Below are positions 23,214-31,811 of a DNA stretch of 35,769 nt, one piece after another. Position 1 is the first letter of the stretch, and every line of letters begins with the position of its first letter. The stretch is from Paenibacillus koleovorans NBRC 103111. GTDB lineage: Bacteria; Bacillota; Bacilli; Paenibacillales; NBRC-103111. A model generated the notes under the pieces. The model worked only from the letters and a program-made list of their open reading frames with translations, searched no databases and was not told where the DNA came from. Made by a program: the position numbers and the translations under genes. The stretch spans positions 1 through 35,769 of the forward strand of contig NZ_BIMA01000072.1 in NCBI RefSeq assembly GCF_004000845.1, in the 5' to 3' direction.

Positions 23214-23513
23214 ATGAACTGCAAGATTACGCGTAGCGCCGCGAAAGTGCTGGAGAAGGAACTGGCGCTCGAGGAAAACCAAGGCTTGAAAGTCCGCGTG
23301 AAGGTGGAATTTACGCATGCCGGTCTTGTCCAATACGCGCTGGGACTTGACGATCCGAGTGAAGACGACGTTATCGTCGCTACCGATAAAGGCATTGAAG
23401 TGCTGATGGAACGCGCCGAGCCGCTGCTCGACGGCGTCAAGATCGACTACTTGTACGTACCGAACGAAGGGTTCTTCATTACAAACCCGAGCAAAGGCAC
23501 GACCGGCGATTAA
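23214..23513 (+). CDS. HesB/IscA-fold protein lacking the cluster-binding cysteines
   Basis: 99 aa, RBS AAAGGAA. The sequence follows the HesB/A-type carrier plan: ITRSAAKVLEKELA, GLKVRVKVEFTHAGLVQYALGL, DVIVATDKGIEVLMERAEPLLDGVKIDYLYV, ending EGFFITNPSKGTTGD. A-type carriers use one Cys in mid-protein and a C-terminal C-G-C. Here the only Cys is residue 3 and the C-terminus has no Cys. It therefore cannot hold an Fe-S cluster in the usual way. Co-transcribed with a Cys-rich DUF1450 protein 36 bases downstream. Confidence 0.8.
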   Translation: MNCKITRSAAKVLEKELALEENQGLKVRVKVEFTHAGLVQYALGLDDPSEDDVIVATDKGIEVLMERAEPLLDGVKIDYLYVPNEGFFITNPSKGTTGD

Positions 23514-23549
23514 TTCGCTCCAGGTCACTCGGGAAAGGATTTACAGGCG

Positions 23550-23774
23550 ATGGCCAACGATATTCGAATTTGCGACAAATGCAAGCATACGAAAGTCAAG
23601 ACGATACTCGCCAAGCTGAACAAGGTCGCGCCGGACACCGAGGTGAAGGTCGGCTGCAAGTCTTATTGCGGCCCCTGCTCGCGGGCGGCGTTCATCTTCG
23701 TGAATGGACGCTACATCACGGCGCCTACGGAAGACGAAGCGATTCAGAAGGCTTCGAAGTACATCAAGAAGTGA
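23550..23774 (+). CDS. yuzB: DUF1450 family protein (YuzB-like)
   Basis: 74 aa, RBS GGAAAGGA. Five Cys in the DUF1450 layout: IC8DKC11 near the start and GC36KSYC40GPC43 in the middle, then a beta-alpha end (AAFIFVNGRYITAPTEDEAIQKASKYIKK). The arrangement resembles thioredoxin-like ferredoxin folds that bind metal or an Fe-S cluster; the role is unknown. Terminator follows. Confidence 0.85.
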   Translation: MANDIRICDKCKHTKVKTILAKLNKVAPDTEVKVGCKSYCGPCSRAAFIFVNGRYITAPTEDEAIQKASKYIKK

Positions 23775-23800
23775 AGCGGTCGACGCGAGCCGACAGCGAA

Positions 23801-23836
23801 GAGCATCCTTCCCGCTAAGGGAGGGATGCTCTTTTT
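23801..23836 (+). terminator. Terminator after yuzB
   Basis: GAGCATCCTTCCC pairs with GGGAGGGATGCTC (one wobble), loop GCTAA, then T5. Confidence 0.85.
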
Positions 23837-23864
23837 CTCGGAACGTTAGTTTGGACGGCTTGCA

Positions 23865-24155
23865 TCATCGTTTGCTTTTGCCCTTCCCGCCGCCGCCGGA
23901 AGCTCGCTGACGGGAGGCAGCCGCGACCGCCGCGCGTTCCGCACGGCGGCCGGCCGCCGTGCGGGATTGCCTGATTTTGCGCAGCAAATAAATCCCGTTC
24001 ACGAGCCCGGCGATGCCGATGAAGGAGAGCAGCAGCTGCAGCTGAAGCGAATCCGGCTTCGCGATCAGGAAGTAGCCGCAGATGGAGGCGAACGTCACGG
24101 CCAGCACCAATTCGGCGACCGCGAGCAGCAGGATGAAATTGCGATTCGGAGTCAT
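23865..24155 (-). CDS. Two-helix membrane protein with basic tail (96 aa)
   Basis: Starts at ATG 24155 behind GAGGTG (a GTG six bases upstream is possible). Two membrane helices (NFILLLAVAELVLAVTFASICGYFLI and LQLLLSFIGIAGLVNGIYLL) are followed by an Arg/Ala-rich tail ending GGGGKGKSKR. The tail should lie in the cytoplasm and could touch nucleic acid or acidic lipid. No family recognised. Confidence 0.6.
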   Translation of the reverse strand: MTPNRNFILLLAVAELVLAVTFASICGYFLIAKPDSLQLQLLLSFIGIAGLVNGIYLLRKIRQSRTAAGRRAERAAVAAASRQRASGGGGKGKSKR

Positions 24156-24219
24156 AGGCACCTCATGCGAAAACGATCGAATTTTGTAATTTTATTTGTT
24201 TCCCATCATAGCATATTTT

Positions 24220-24248
24220 CTGACAACCGGCACCGGTTCTGGTATACT
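24220..24248 (+). promoter_or_regulatory. Promoter of the GRDP-like gene
   Basis: CTGACA (24220-24225), 17 bases, TATACT (24243-24248). Confidence 0.6.
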
Positions 24249-24287
24249 GGAAAGAAAAGGGTTGCGCCCCGGGTATAGGTGAATCTA

Positions 24288-25385
24288 TTGACCTACTTCA
24301 TTCCGATTCTGATTGTTGCCATTATTCTCGTCTTCTTGATTAGCAGCGGGAGCTTGTCGAGACAGCCGAACAGAAGGAGGAAAAAGAACAGCGGCACGGC
24401 AACGACATCAGCCAAGTTCGTCTATGAGGGCTCCCCTCCGTCCGGAGTGGGGCTGCTGGTCCATGCTCCGCTATGGGAGCTGGCTTCGCAGTTGGAGAGA
24501 GCCTTCGCGGAGGGCGAATTTGCCGAACGGCTCAAGTATCGCGTGCTGCAACGTCATTCGAATATGACGACGGCCGAGTACGAGTGGGTGTTTGTGGAGC
24601 TGAAGCGGTACTTTCTCATGACCGCGGTGCTGCAGCAGGTGCCGATGTTCAGCCGCCGCGTGGACGACATTTGGCATGAGATGCTGCTGTACACCCGGGA
24701 ATATCAGCAATTTTGCGAGCAGTTTATCGGGTACCCGATCCATCACACCCCGCACAATGAACCGGCGGCTATGCTGGAGGAGCGCGCTTGGTTCGACTGG
24801 GTTTATGCTCAGTTGTTCGAGCCGTGGCCGTATAGCTCCCGTATCTGGAACGGTTTTTTTCGCGGGCCGATGGGCAAGGAAAAGCTTGGCGATCTGGAGC
24901 TGTTAAGCTCGGAAGCGCTGCAGGCACGGCTGTTCAACAGCAAGGCGGCCGAGCTGCATCAAGACGTGCGGACCACGATCCAGATGCTGATTATGAATGC
25001 GAAGAAGCAGATCGAGCAAGCTTATCGGAACAAGCAGAAGCTGGAGGGGCATTCGAACGCGAGCCTGCAGGCGAAGGCCGACGGTTTTTTGGGGCAGGGA
25101 TTCAGCTCTTGGGCAGGCGCGATGCTGCTGTTCTCCGTCATGGATTCGGTGGATTATCACGGTCAGATGAGTTCGTACTTGGAATTGGAGCGACAGCAGA
25201 ACGCGAATGGAGAAGGCGGAAGTATACCTTCCTGGATGGATACGACAACCGGAGGCTCAGCGGATTATCCCGATTCGAACAGAGATTATTACGATAGCAA
25301 CGGCAATTCCGGTTTAAATGACAGCGGCAGCGGCCATTCCGGGGGTTCTTCGGATTCCGGAAGCGGCGGTGGCGGCGGGGATTAG
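24288..25385 (+). CDS. Membrane-anchored protein with GRDP-like WH..HH motif and Gly/Ser-rich tail
   Basis: 365 aa from TTG 24288, five bases after AGGTGA; an in-frame GTG at 24279 has no RBS. One N-terminal membrane helix (TYFIPILIVAIILVFLI) and a basic, Ser/Thr-rich linker come first. The central region has RRVDDIWHEMLLYTREYQQFCEQFIGYPIHHTP, similar to the vDxxWHxHiL.T..Y..FC..fxG..iHH pattern of glycine-rich domain (GRDP/DUF1399-type) proteins. A helical stretch (about 205-280) leads to a disordered end rich in Asp, Asn, Ser and Gly, finishing GSGGGGGD. The conserved His and Trp hint at a metal or catalytic site; function unknown. Confidence 0.65.
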   Translation: MTYFIPILIVAIILVFLISSGSLSRQPNRRRKKNSGTATTSAKFVYEGSPPSGVGLLVHAPLWELASQLERAFAEGEFAERLKYRVLQRHSNMTTAEYEWVFVELKRYFLMTAVLQQVPMFSRRVDDIWHEMLLYTREYQQFCEQFIGYPIHHTPHNEPAAMLEERAWFDWVYAQLFEPWPYSSRIWNGFFRGPMGKEKLGDLELLSSEALQARLFNSKAAELHQDVRTTIQMLIMNAKKQIEQAYRNKQKLEGHSNASLQAKADGFLGQGFSSWAGAMLLFSVMDSVDYHGQMSSYLELERQQNANGEGGSIPSWMDTTTGGSADYPDSNRDYYDSNGNSGLNDSGSGHSGGSSDSGSGGGGGD

Positions 25386-25470
25386 ACGGTTCAGAGGACA
25401 GATGGGGCACGGATCAGGAATAAACTTTTTGAGTAACGGGCGAATGTCCAATCCAGCACTTCCTCCGGCT

Positions 25471-25479
25471 CATACTGTA
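25471..25479 (+). promoter_or_regulatory. Possible mother-cell sigma factor -10 element before the YjcZ-type gene
   Basis: CATACTGTA fits the CATANNNTA -10 of sigma-E/sigma-K promoters and lies 50 bases before the RBS. No matching -35 at the expected distance was found, so this is weak. The rest of the 143-base gap shows nothing else. Confidence 0.25.
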
Positions 25480-25528
25480 ATTGTGTGGTGCAGCCACAGC
25501 GATTGCAAGTACGAGAGGAGGACTGAAC

Positions 25529-25639
25529 ATGGGATTCGTAGGCGGTGTAGGTGGTTGTGGAGTAGGTGGATTTAGTTCCATCGGGGTCGTGTTGGTTCTT
25601 TTCATCTTGTTGGTGATAATTCTTCGTCCAATCTGGTAA
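25529..25639 (+). CDS. YjcZ family sporulation micro-protein (36 aa)
   Basis: A 36-codon gene with an ideal RBS (GAGAGGAGGACTGAAC). The sequence is a Gly-rich head (MGFVGGVGGCGVGGFSSIG) and one hydrophobic helix (VVLVLFILLVIILRPIW), typical of the YjcZ family of small spore-associated membrane proteins in Bacillaceae and Paenibacillaceae. It has a single Cys in the head. It has its own terminator. Confidence 0.85.
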   Translation: MGFVGGVGGCGVGGFSSIGVVLVLFILLVIILRPIW

Positions 25640-25668
25640 TCATCCTCCATTGAAGAATCCTCCCACCA

Positions 25669-25702
25669 GAAAGCCGGGGCCATGCCCGGCTTTCTTTTTT
25701 TT
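25669..25702 (+). terminator. Terminator of the YjcZ-type gene
   Basis: AAAGCCGGG / CCCGGCTTT hairpin, loop GCCATG, followed by eight T. Confidence 0.9.
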
Positions 25703-25810
25703 GGTGCGTCGATTGTCATGGAAATAGGTACAAAGTTAGATGCGCCCGCAAGCCTGATCTTGTATGCTAATGAAACAACCATAAGATTTACGACAAACTT
25801 CGAACATTCT

Positions 25811-25913
25811 CGATAACGGCAAACCTGGCGAAAGCCAGCGGCGCAAAGCTACAGGGGCTTCAGCCTGAGAAGAGGCATGCCAGCCAGCTACCGAAAGAGG
25901 GTTGAAGTTTTTT
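25811..25913 (+). ncRNA. c-di-GMP-I (GEMM) riboswitch with terminator platform
   Basis: Aptamer landmarks occur in order. ACGGCAAACC (25816-25825) leads into P2 CTGGC-GAAA-GCCAG (25825-25838), a GNRA tetraloop stem. GGCGCAAAGC (25840-25849) comes next, and a P3 arm (GCU..GCCU/AGGC..AGC) carries the receptor-like AUGCCAGCCAGC. CUACCG closes. This is the GEMM-I consensus. The G before GCAAACC and the C in UACCG match the ligand-contacting G20 and C92 of the Vc2 structure, favouring c-di-GMP over cGAMP. CTTCAGCC (25858-25865) can alternatively pair with GGTTGAAG (25900-25907), followed by T6: a terminator that would break P3. This logic predicts an ON switch. Confidence 0.82.
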
Positions 25914-25975
25914 CTATTTAACCCTGCGCGGATCGGATCGGAAAACCATTTGAATACAGAAAGGGGCGTTCCATT

Positions 25976-26266
25976 GTGATCGAGAAAACGGGCGGCGCGG
26001 ACCAAGGATTTTATTTTAAGGTGGGCAGCGACTTTTTCGGGATGTACCACTCGTCGGAGGGGCCGAAGCTGTTCTTCAATCGCGACAAATACAACCTGAG
26101 CGACAATTGCTGGGACGTGGAGCTGGTAATCGGGCCGGAAAACACGCTGTTCACGTTTTACTGGCAAGGAGAAGTGAAAATTTCGTTCCGCTGCGCGAAG
26201 CAGCACGAGTCGATTCTGGCGCTGTTCCAGCTGCTGCAGGAGAAACCGCATCGTCAATTGGTTTAA
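25976..26266 (+). CDS. Uncharacterised 96-aa protein under the c-di-GMP riboswitch
   Basis: GTG start, RBS AAGGGG, 62 bases after the riboswitch T run. A hairpin AGGGTT/AACCCT (25898-25925) overlaps the terminator arm. The protein is soluble, beta-rich and aromatic: GADQGFYFKVGSDFFGMYHSS, KLFFNRDKYNLSDN, WDVELVIGPENTLFTFYW, VKISFRC, then a C-terminal helix (HESILALFQLLQEK). No signal, membrane helix, PilZ or catalytic motif is seen. Its place behind a c-di-GMP sensor suggests a role in surface, motility or sporulation transitions, but nothing in the protein names it. It has its own terminator, so it is the only target of the switch. Confidence 0.8.
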   Translation: MIEKTGGADQGFYFKVGSDFFGMYHSSEGPKLFFNRDKYNLSDNCWDVELVIGPENTLFTFYWQGEVKISFRCAKQHESILALFQLLQEKPHRQLV

Positions 26267-26293
26267 CAGTTTCCAGTAATCACCAAGAAAGTG

Positions 26294-26325
26294 ACGCTTT
26301 CGCCGTTCAGGCGGGGGCGTTTTTT
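26294..26325 (+). terminator. Terminator after the riboswitch-controlled gene
   Basis: ACGC..CGCC pairs with GGCG..GCGT around GTTCA, followed by T6. Confidence 0.75.
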
Positions 26326-26461
26326 CATGTGCGCATATTGTGATTGAGTCCGCTTTCATGCCGGCCCGATTTGCTATACAATAGTAAGTAAATGAGACTT
26401 CGGCGGCAGGCGGAGGCGAGTCAGCGGCCGGGGCGGATGCGAAGGCGAAGGGGCGGGTACG

Positions 26462-27730
26462 ATGAAGCTGTGGAGCACATGGAAGAAGAAGCCGTTCGGC
26501 AAAAGGCTGGCGGCGCTGCACGCTTGGAACGCTTGGCTGGTGTTGGTGCTTGCGGTGAGCGGCATGCTGCTGTTTTTTCAGCCGTTCCGCGAGCTGGGGC
26601 GTATCAGAGTGTTGACGAAGGAAGCCCATATTTGGCTTGGGCTGTTGTCGGTGGTTGTGTTGCTGCTGTATTTGCCCTCCCTGATACGCCATATCCGACA
26701 GCTGAAAGGGAAGCCCGAGCAACAATGGAATTTGGGCGTCGTACTCGTCTTGCTCGTCGGCTGGATCGTCTCCGGCATCGTGCTCTGGCAGTTCCGCCGG
26801 CTGCCGCCGGTGTGGAGCAACGGGGCGCTGCTCGTGCATGATTTGTTCACGTGGGTCGGCGTGCCGTATGCGATCTACCACTCGGTCAGCCGCAGCCGCT
26901 GGCTGAAGGTGAAGCAGCGCAAGACGGCGAGTGCGGACGGAGAACCGATGCCGGCAGCGCCATCGCTCGCAGGTTCGGTCCGGCATGTGCTGTATACGCG
27001 CCGGTCGTTCATTCGTTGGAGTGTCGCCGGGGTGCTCGTGCTGCTCGTCGGGCCCAAGTTCGCCCGTTGGCTGTTCGGCGGAGGGGGGGCTGGCGTCGAT
27101 CTTGCGGATTACATCCCGGGTTCGGACGGCAATCACATGGTTCCTGAGCCCGTGCCGCATCCGGATTCGGTCGTGCCGATCGGCGGGGGAAGCAAAGGGG
27201 AGTTCCGCATTTACAGCGTAACCCCGATCCCTGCTTTTTCGTCGGACAATTGGGCGTTTACGATCGGCGGACTCGTCAATCATCCGCAGAAGTGGAACTG
27301 GAAGCAGTTCACGGACATCGAGCGCAAGGTGCAGGTTAGCGATTTTCATTGCGTAACGGGCTGGTCGGTCTATCATAATACGTGGGAAGGCATCCCGCTG
27401 TCGAAGCTGCTCGAGATGGCCGGCATTCAGCCGAAAGCGAGGTTCGTGAAGTTCTACTCCGGCGATGGCGTCTACACGGATACGCTGACGCTTGCTCAGG
27501 CGGCTGTGGCCGACGTAATGGTCGCCGTTATGCTGGACGGCAAGCCGATCCCGCAAGATTTGGGAGGGCCGGTACGGCTGATCGTGCCCAAGATGTACGC
27601 CTACAAATCCGTGAAATGGCTGCAAGGGATCGAGCTGATCGCCGACGAGCATATCGGATATTGGGAAGTGCGCGGCTACGATATCGACGCTTGGGTGCTA
27701 GGGCTGAAGCCGAAGCAGGCGAATTTATAA
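26462..27730 (+). CDS. Cytochrome b561-like / molybdopterin oxidoreductase (sulfite oxidase family) fusion
   Basis: 422 aa, RBS AAGGGGCGGG. The N-terminal part (10-145) has four membrane helices with His at 20, 56, 126 and 140, placed like haem b ligands. A fifth hydrophobic segment (183-205) is preceded by TRRSFIRW (R180-R181), a twin-arginine-like motif. The C-terminal domain (about 240-410) is the sulfite-oxidase/YedY-type molybdopterin fold, with SDFHCVTGWS (C297, Mo ligand), YSGDGVYTDTL and GGPVRLIVPKMYAYKSVKWL. Electrons could pass from the membrane haem to an outside Mo centre, the role split between MsrP (YedY) and MsrQ elsewhere. Substrate unknown. Confidence 0.85.
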   Translation: MKLWSTWKKKPFGKRLAALHAWNAWLVLVLAVSGMLLFFQPFRELGRIRVLTKEAHIWLGLLSVVVLLLYLPSLIRHIRQLKGKPEQQWNLGVVLVLLVGWIVSGIVLWQFRRLPPVWSNGALLVHDLFTWVGVPYAIYHSVSRSRWLKVKQRKTASADGEPMPAAPSLAGSVRHVLYTRRSFIRWSVAGVLVLLVGPKFARWLFGGGGAGVDLADYIPGSDGNHMVPEPVPHPDSVVPIGGGSKGEFRIYSVTPIPAFSSDNWAFTIGGLVNHPQKWNWKQFTDIERKVQVSDFHCVTGWSVYHNTWEGIPLSKLLEMAGIQPKARFVKFYSGDGVYTDTLTLAQAAVADVMVAVMLDGKPIPQDLGGPVRLIVPKMYAYKSVKWLQGIELIADEHIGYWEVRGYDIDAWVLGLKPKQANL

Positions 27731-27746
27731 AGTTGAAGGAGAATAC

Positions 27747-28610
27747 TTGGACATCATGGTTAGCGGACTGGAACATACGTTCTATATTCAAGATACAAGC
27801 GCGCGGACGCTCGTCGGAGACATCTTGATCCCGTTCGCGTTCGACGAAACGATGTGCCGCAAGGTTGGCGAGGGAGCTGCCCCCATCGTTCATTTATGGC
27901 GGCATGAGAAAGCGCTGGTGCTCGGTCTAAGGGACCGCCGCTTGCAGCAGGCGGAGCTCGGGATGCGCTGGCTCAGCTCGCAAGGCTATCAGGTTGGGGT
28001 GCGCAACTCCGGAGGCGCGGCGGTACCGCTCGATCCGGGCGTGCTGAACATCTCGTTGATCGTGCCGAATTCCGAAGGCAAGCCGAATTTCAACGTCGGC
28101 TTCGAGCGGATGCGACAGCTGATTACCGAGTCGCTCGCACGGTTCGGAACGGGGTTGGCGCAAGGGGAGGTTGTTGGCTCCTACTGCCCGGGCGAATACG
28201 ATTTGTCGATAGACGGGAAAAAGTTTTGCGGCATTTCGCAGCGGAGGCAGCACAAAGCTTATGTGGTGCAAGCGTTCATCGTCGTGGAGGGGCATGCCGA
28301 GCGCCGGGCCCAGATGGTGCGAATGTTCTACGAGATGGCGTCGGGGGAGCAGCTGGAGGAGTATGCCGACGGCTTCTTGGTGAAGGGAGTGCCGAGTCCG
28401 AGCTTGGACTACCCGCATATTCGGCAAGGGATGATGGGCAGTCTCGTGTCGCTCGCGCCGGGGCGTGGGATTACGGTGCGGACGTTTGCGATGGCGGTGC
28501 AGCAAACGCTGCTGGCTTGGGGCGGCTTGGCGGAGCGCCATCCGCAGCTCTCGTCCATGGCGGAGCTGCAGCAGAAGGCGGCCGAGCTGCGGACGAGGTA
28601 CGATAATTGA
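27747..28610 (+). CDS. lipL: Octanoyl-[GcvH]:protein N-octanoyltransferase (LipL) / lipoate ligase family
   Basis: 287 aa (B. subtilis LipL is about 281). TTG 27747 lies five bases after AAGGAG; the ATG at 27756 is too far from it. Family marks are LWRHEKALVLGLRDRRL, VGVRNSGGAAVPLDPGVLNISL, and GSYC147PGEYDLSIDGKKFCGISQRR. C147 corresponds to the acyl-carrying Cys of LipL, and the DGKKFCGISQ segment carries the conserved Lys. LipL moves octanoyl from GcvH to the E2 subunits, where LipA makes lipoyl. A suitable acceptor, PdhC, is encoded 3.2 kb downstream. It starts 16 bases after the oxidoreductase gene, so the two are probably co-transcribed. Confidence 0.88.
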   Translation: MDIMVSGLEHTFYIQDTSARTLVGDILIPFAFDETMCRKVGEGAAPIVHLWRHEKALVLGLRDRRLQQAELGMRWLSSQGYQVGVRNSGGAAVPLDPGVLNISLIVPNSEGKPNFNVGFERMRQLITESLARFGTGLAQGEVVGSYCPGEYDLSIDGKKFCGISQRRQHKAYVVQAFIVVEGHAERRAQMVRMFYEMASGEQLEEYADGFLVKGVPSPSLDYPHIRQGMMGSLVSLAPGRGITVRTFAMAVQQTLLAWGGLAERHPQLSSMAELQQKAAELRTRYDN

Positions 28611-28625
28611 AGAACAACAGCGAAG

Positions 28626-28667
28626 AAGCCGATCACGTCGAAAGGGGACATGGTCGGCTTTACTTTT
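28626..28667 (+). terminator. Terminator after lipL
   Basis: AAGCCGA pairs with TCGGCTT, extended by weaker inner pairs (GTC/GGAC), followed by TACTTTT. Confidence 0.6.
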
Positions 28668-28714
28668 GGAGAGCGTCAACAAGCAGCAAGAAGGTTACAA
28701 ACCAGTAGGGATCG

Positions 28715-29446
28715 TCAGCCTAAAACATGATGAAGCGCATACGGCAGCTCCGTTTGCCAAAATCCCCATAGATGTTTGCCGGGTTTCTCTACATATGTCA
28801 CCTTGGCGTTCCTCGTATGGAGCAGCTTCAGTGTATCCCGGTTCGCCTGCAAAAAATCGAACACGCCTCGAGTCGTCTCCACCTGCTCCTCATCCAGTCC
28901 GATCAGCATGTACAAGTCGAGCCAAGCCAAATCCCGCTCCTCCCGCTGCAGACGCTCTTGCGTGCTGGTCAGCAAGGCGCCGGACAAGCTGATCACCCGG
29001 GTAGACAGCTGCGGATAGTCAAGCGCGAGATGCAGCGACACCGTTCCGCCAAGCGAATCGCCAGCTAGAATCCGAGCATCGGGCTGAGGCCTTGCGGGGT
29101 AGCGTGATTCGATATGTGGAATGAGCTCCTCCGCGAAGAAACGGCAGTAGGCTTCGAACCGACTACCCTCCGGGGCGTATTCGTCCGTGCGTACCTTCTT
29201 GTCGACATCGACCGCTACCAGAATGGCCGGCTCCAGACCTTCGTCGAGCACGAGACGGGTCAACTGCGTCGCGATGCGCCCGAAGTTGATGAAGTCCTCG
29301 CCGTCCTGGCAATAGATGACCGGATAGCTTAGCAGCTCATTGTACCCGGGAGGCAGCACTATCCGCAAGCTTCGCGGCTCGGGCAAATAGGCGGAAGACA
29401 GCTGCTCTTTGATCATCGTGCGTTTGTAGTAGATGGATTCGTCCAT
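28715..29446 (-). CDS. Putative esterase, alpha/beta hydrolase (Fes/esterase D-like)
   Basis: 243 aa from ATG 29446, eight bases after GAGGGG; a TTG two codons upstream is too close to the RBS. It shows the strand-rich start YLPEPRSLRIVLPPGY, YPVIYCQDGEDF, and the nucleophile elbow AGDSLGGTVSLHLALDYP (G-D-S-L-G). The C-terminal His is in KPGKHLWGFWQ. No signal peptide, so it is cytoplasmic. The family includes siderophore and carboxyl esterases; substrate unknown. Divergent from the pdh operon. Confidence 0.82.
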   Translation of the reverse strand: MDESIYYKRTMIKEQLSSAYLPEPRSLRIVLPPGYNELLSYPVIYCQDGEDFINFGRIATQLTRLVLDEGLEPAILVAVDVDKKVRTDEYAPEGSRFEAYCRFFAEELIPHIESRYPARPQPDARILAGDSLGGTVSLHLALDYPQLSTRVISLSGALLTSTQERLQREERDLAWLDLYMLIGLDEEQVETTRGVFDFLQANRDTLKLLHTRNAKVTYVEKPGKHLWGFWQTELPYALHHVLG

Positions 29447-30799
<1,353 letters not shown>

Positions 30800-30802
30800 T
30801 CC

Positions 30803-31786
30803 ATGGCACAAATGACGATGATTCAAGCGATCACCGACGCAATGCGCGTCGAGCTGGAGCGCGATCCGAACGTATTGATTTTCGGGGAAGACGTAGGGAA
30901 CGTCGGCGGGGTGTTCCGGGCGACGGAAGGGCTGCAGAAGCAATTCGGCGAGGAGCGCGTATTCGATACGCCGCTGGCGGAATCGGGCATCGGCGGTCTG
31001 GCGATCGGGCTTGGCGTAACCGGGTTCCGTCCCGTGGCGGAGGTTCAATTCATCGGCTTTATTTTTGAAGTTATGGACTCTATCGTTGCCCAGGCAGCCC
31101 GTATGCGGTATCGCTCCGGCGGCAAGTACAATAGCCCGATTACGTTCCGGACTCCGTTCGGCGGCGGGGTGAAAGCTCCTGAGCTGCACTGCGACAGCCT
31201 GGAAGGTTTGATGATTCAGACGCCGGGGATCAAGGTGGTCTGTCCTTCGAATCCGTACGACGCGAAAGGCCTGCTCATCTCTGCGATTCGCGACAACGAT
31301 CCGGTGTTCTTCATGGAGCATCTGAAGCTGTACCGCGCCTTCCGCGACGAAGTGCCCGAGGGCGAGTACACCGTTCCGATCGGCAAAGCGAACGTCGTGC
31401 GTGAAGGTACGGACGCTACGATCATCACTTACGGCGCTATGGTGCACACCTCGCTGAAGGCTGCTGAGGAAATTGAGAAAACTCGCGGCGCGAAGGTAGA
31501 AGTAATCGACCTGCGTACGCTTAGCCCTTTGGATATCGACACGATCGTCGCTTCGGTCAAGAAGACGAACCGCGCGATCGTCGTGCAAGAAGCGCAGAAG
31601 TCGGCCGGCGTAGCCGCCGAAGTGATCGCGCAAATCAACGAGAAGGCGATTCTTCACCTGGAAGCTCCGGTGCTCCGTGTAACCTCTCCGGATACAGTGA
31701 TGGGCTTCCCGCAAATCGAAGAAGAGTGGCTGCCCAATCCGGCTCGCATCATCGCCGGTTTGAATCAAGTGTTGGATTTCAACTAA
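30803..31786 (+). CDS. pdhB: Pyruvate dehydrogenase E1 component, beta subunit
   Basis: 327 aa, three bases after pdhA, RBS GGGGAG. Transketolase-like beta chain completing the E1 active site: [69 protein letters not shown] and [14 protein letters not shown]. The C-terminal transketolase domain has [21 protein letters not shown] and [17 protein letters not shown]. Pairs with PdhA as a heterotetramer bound to the E2 core. Confidence 0.96.
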   Translation: MAQMTMIQAITDAMRVELERDPNVLIFGEDVGNVGGVFRATEGLQKQFGEERVFDTPLAESGIGGLAIGLGVTGFRPVAEVQFIGFIFEVMDSIVAQAARMRYRSGGKYNSPITFRTPFGGGVKAPELHCDSLEGLMIQTPGIKVVCPSNPYDAKGLLISAIRDNDPVFFMEHLKLYRAFRDEVPEGEYTVPIGKANVVREGTDATIITYGAMVHTSLKAAEEIEKTRGAKVEVIDLRTLSPLDIDTIVASVKKTNRAIVVQEAQKSAGVAAEVIAQINEKAILHLEAPVLRVTSPDTVMGFPQIEEEWLPNPARIIAGLNQVLDFN

Positions 31787-31811
31787 TCGCTTCTTAGAGG
31801 AGGGCAAGCGC

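Noticed and set aside
25736-27652. 638-codon minus-strand open frame
   Set aside because: Antisense to the riboswitch, the 96-aa gene and the molybdoenzyme; composition is typical of antisense of GC-rich coding sequence.
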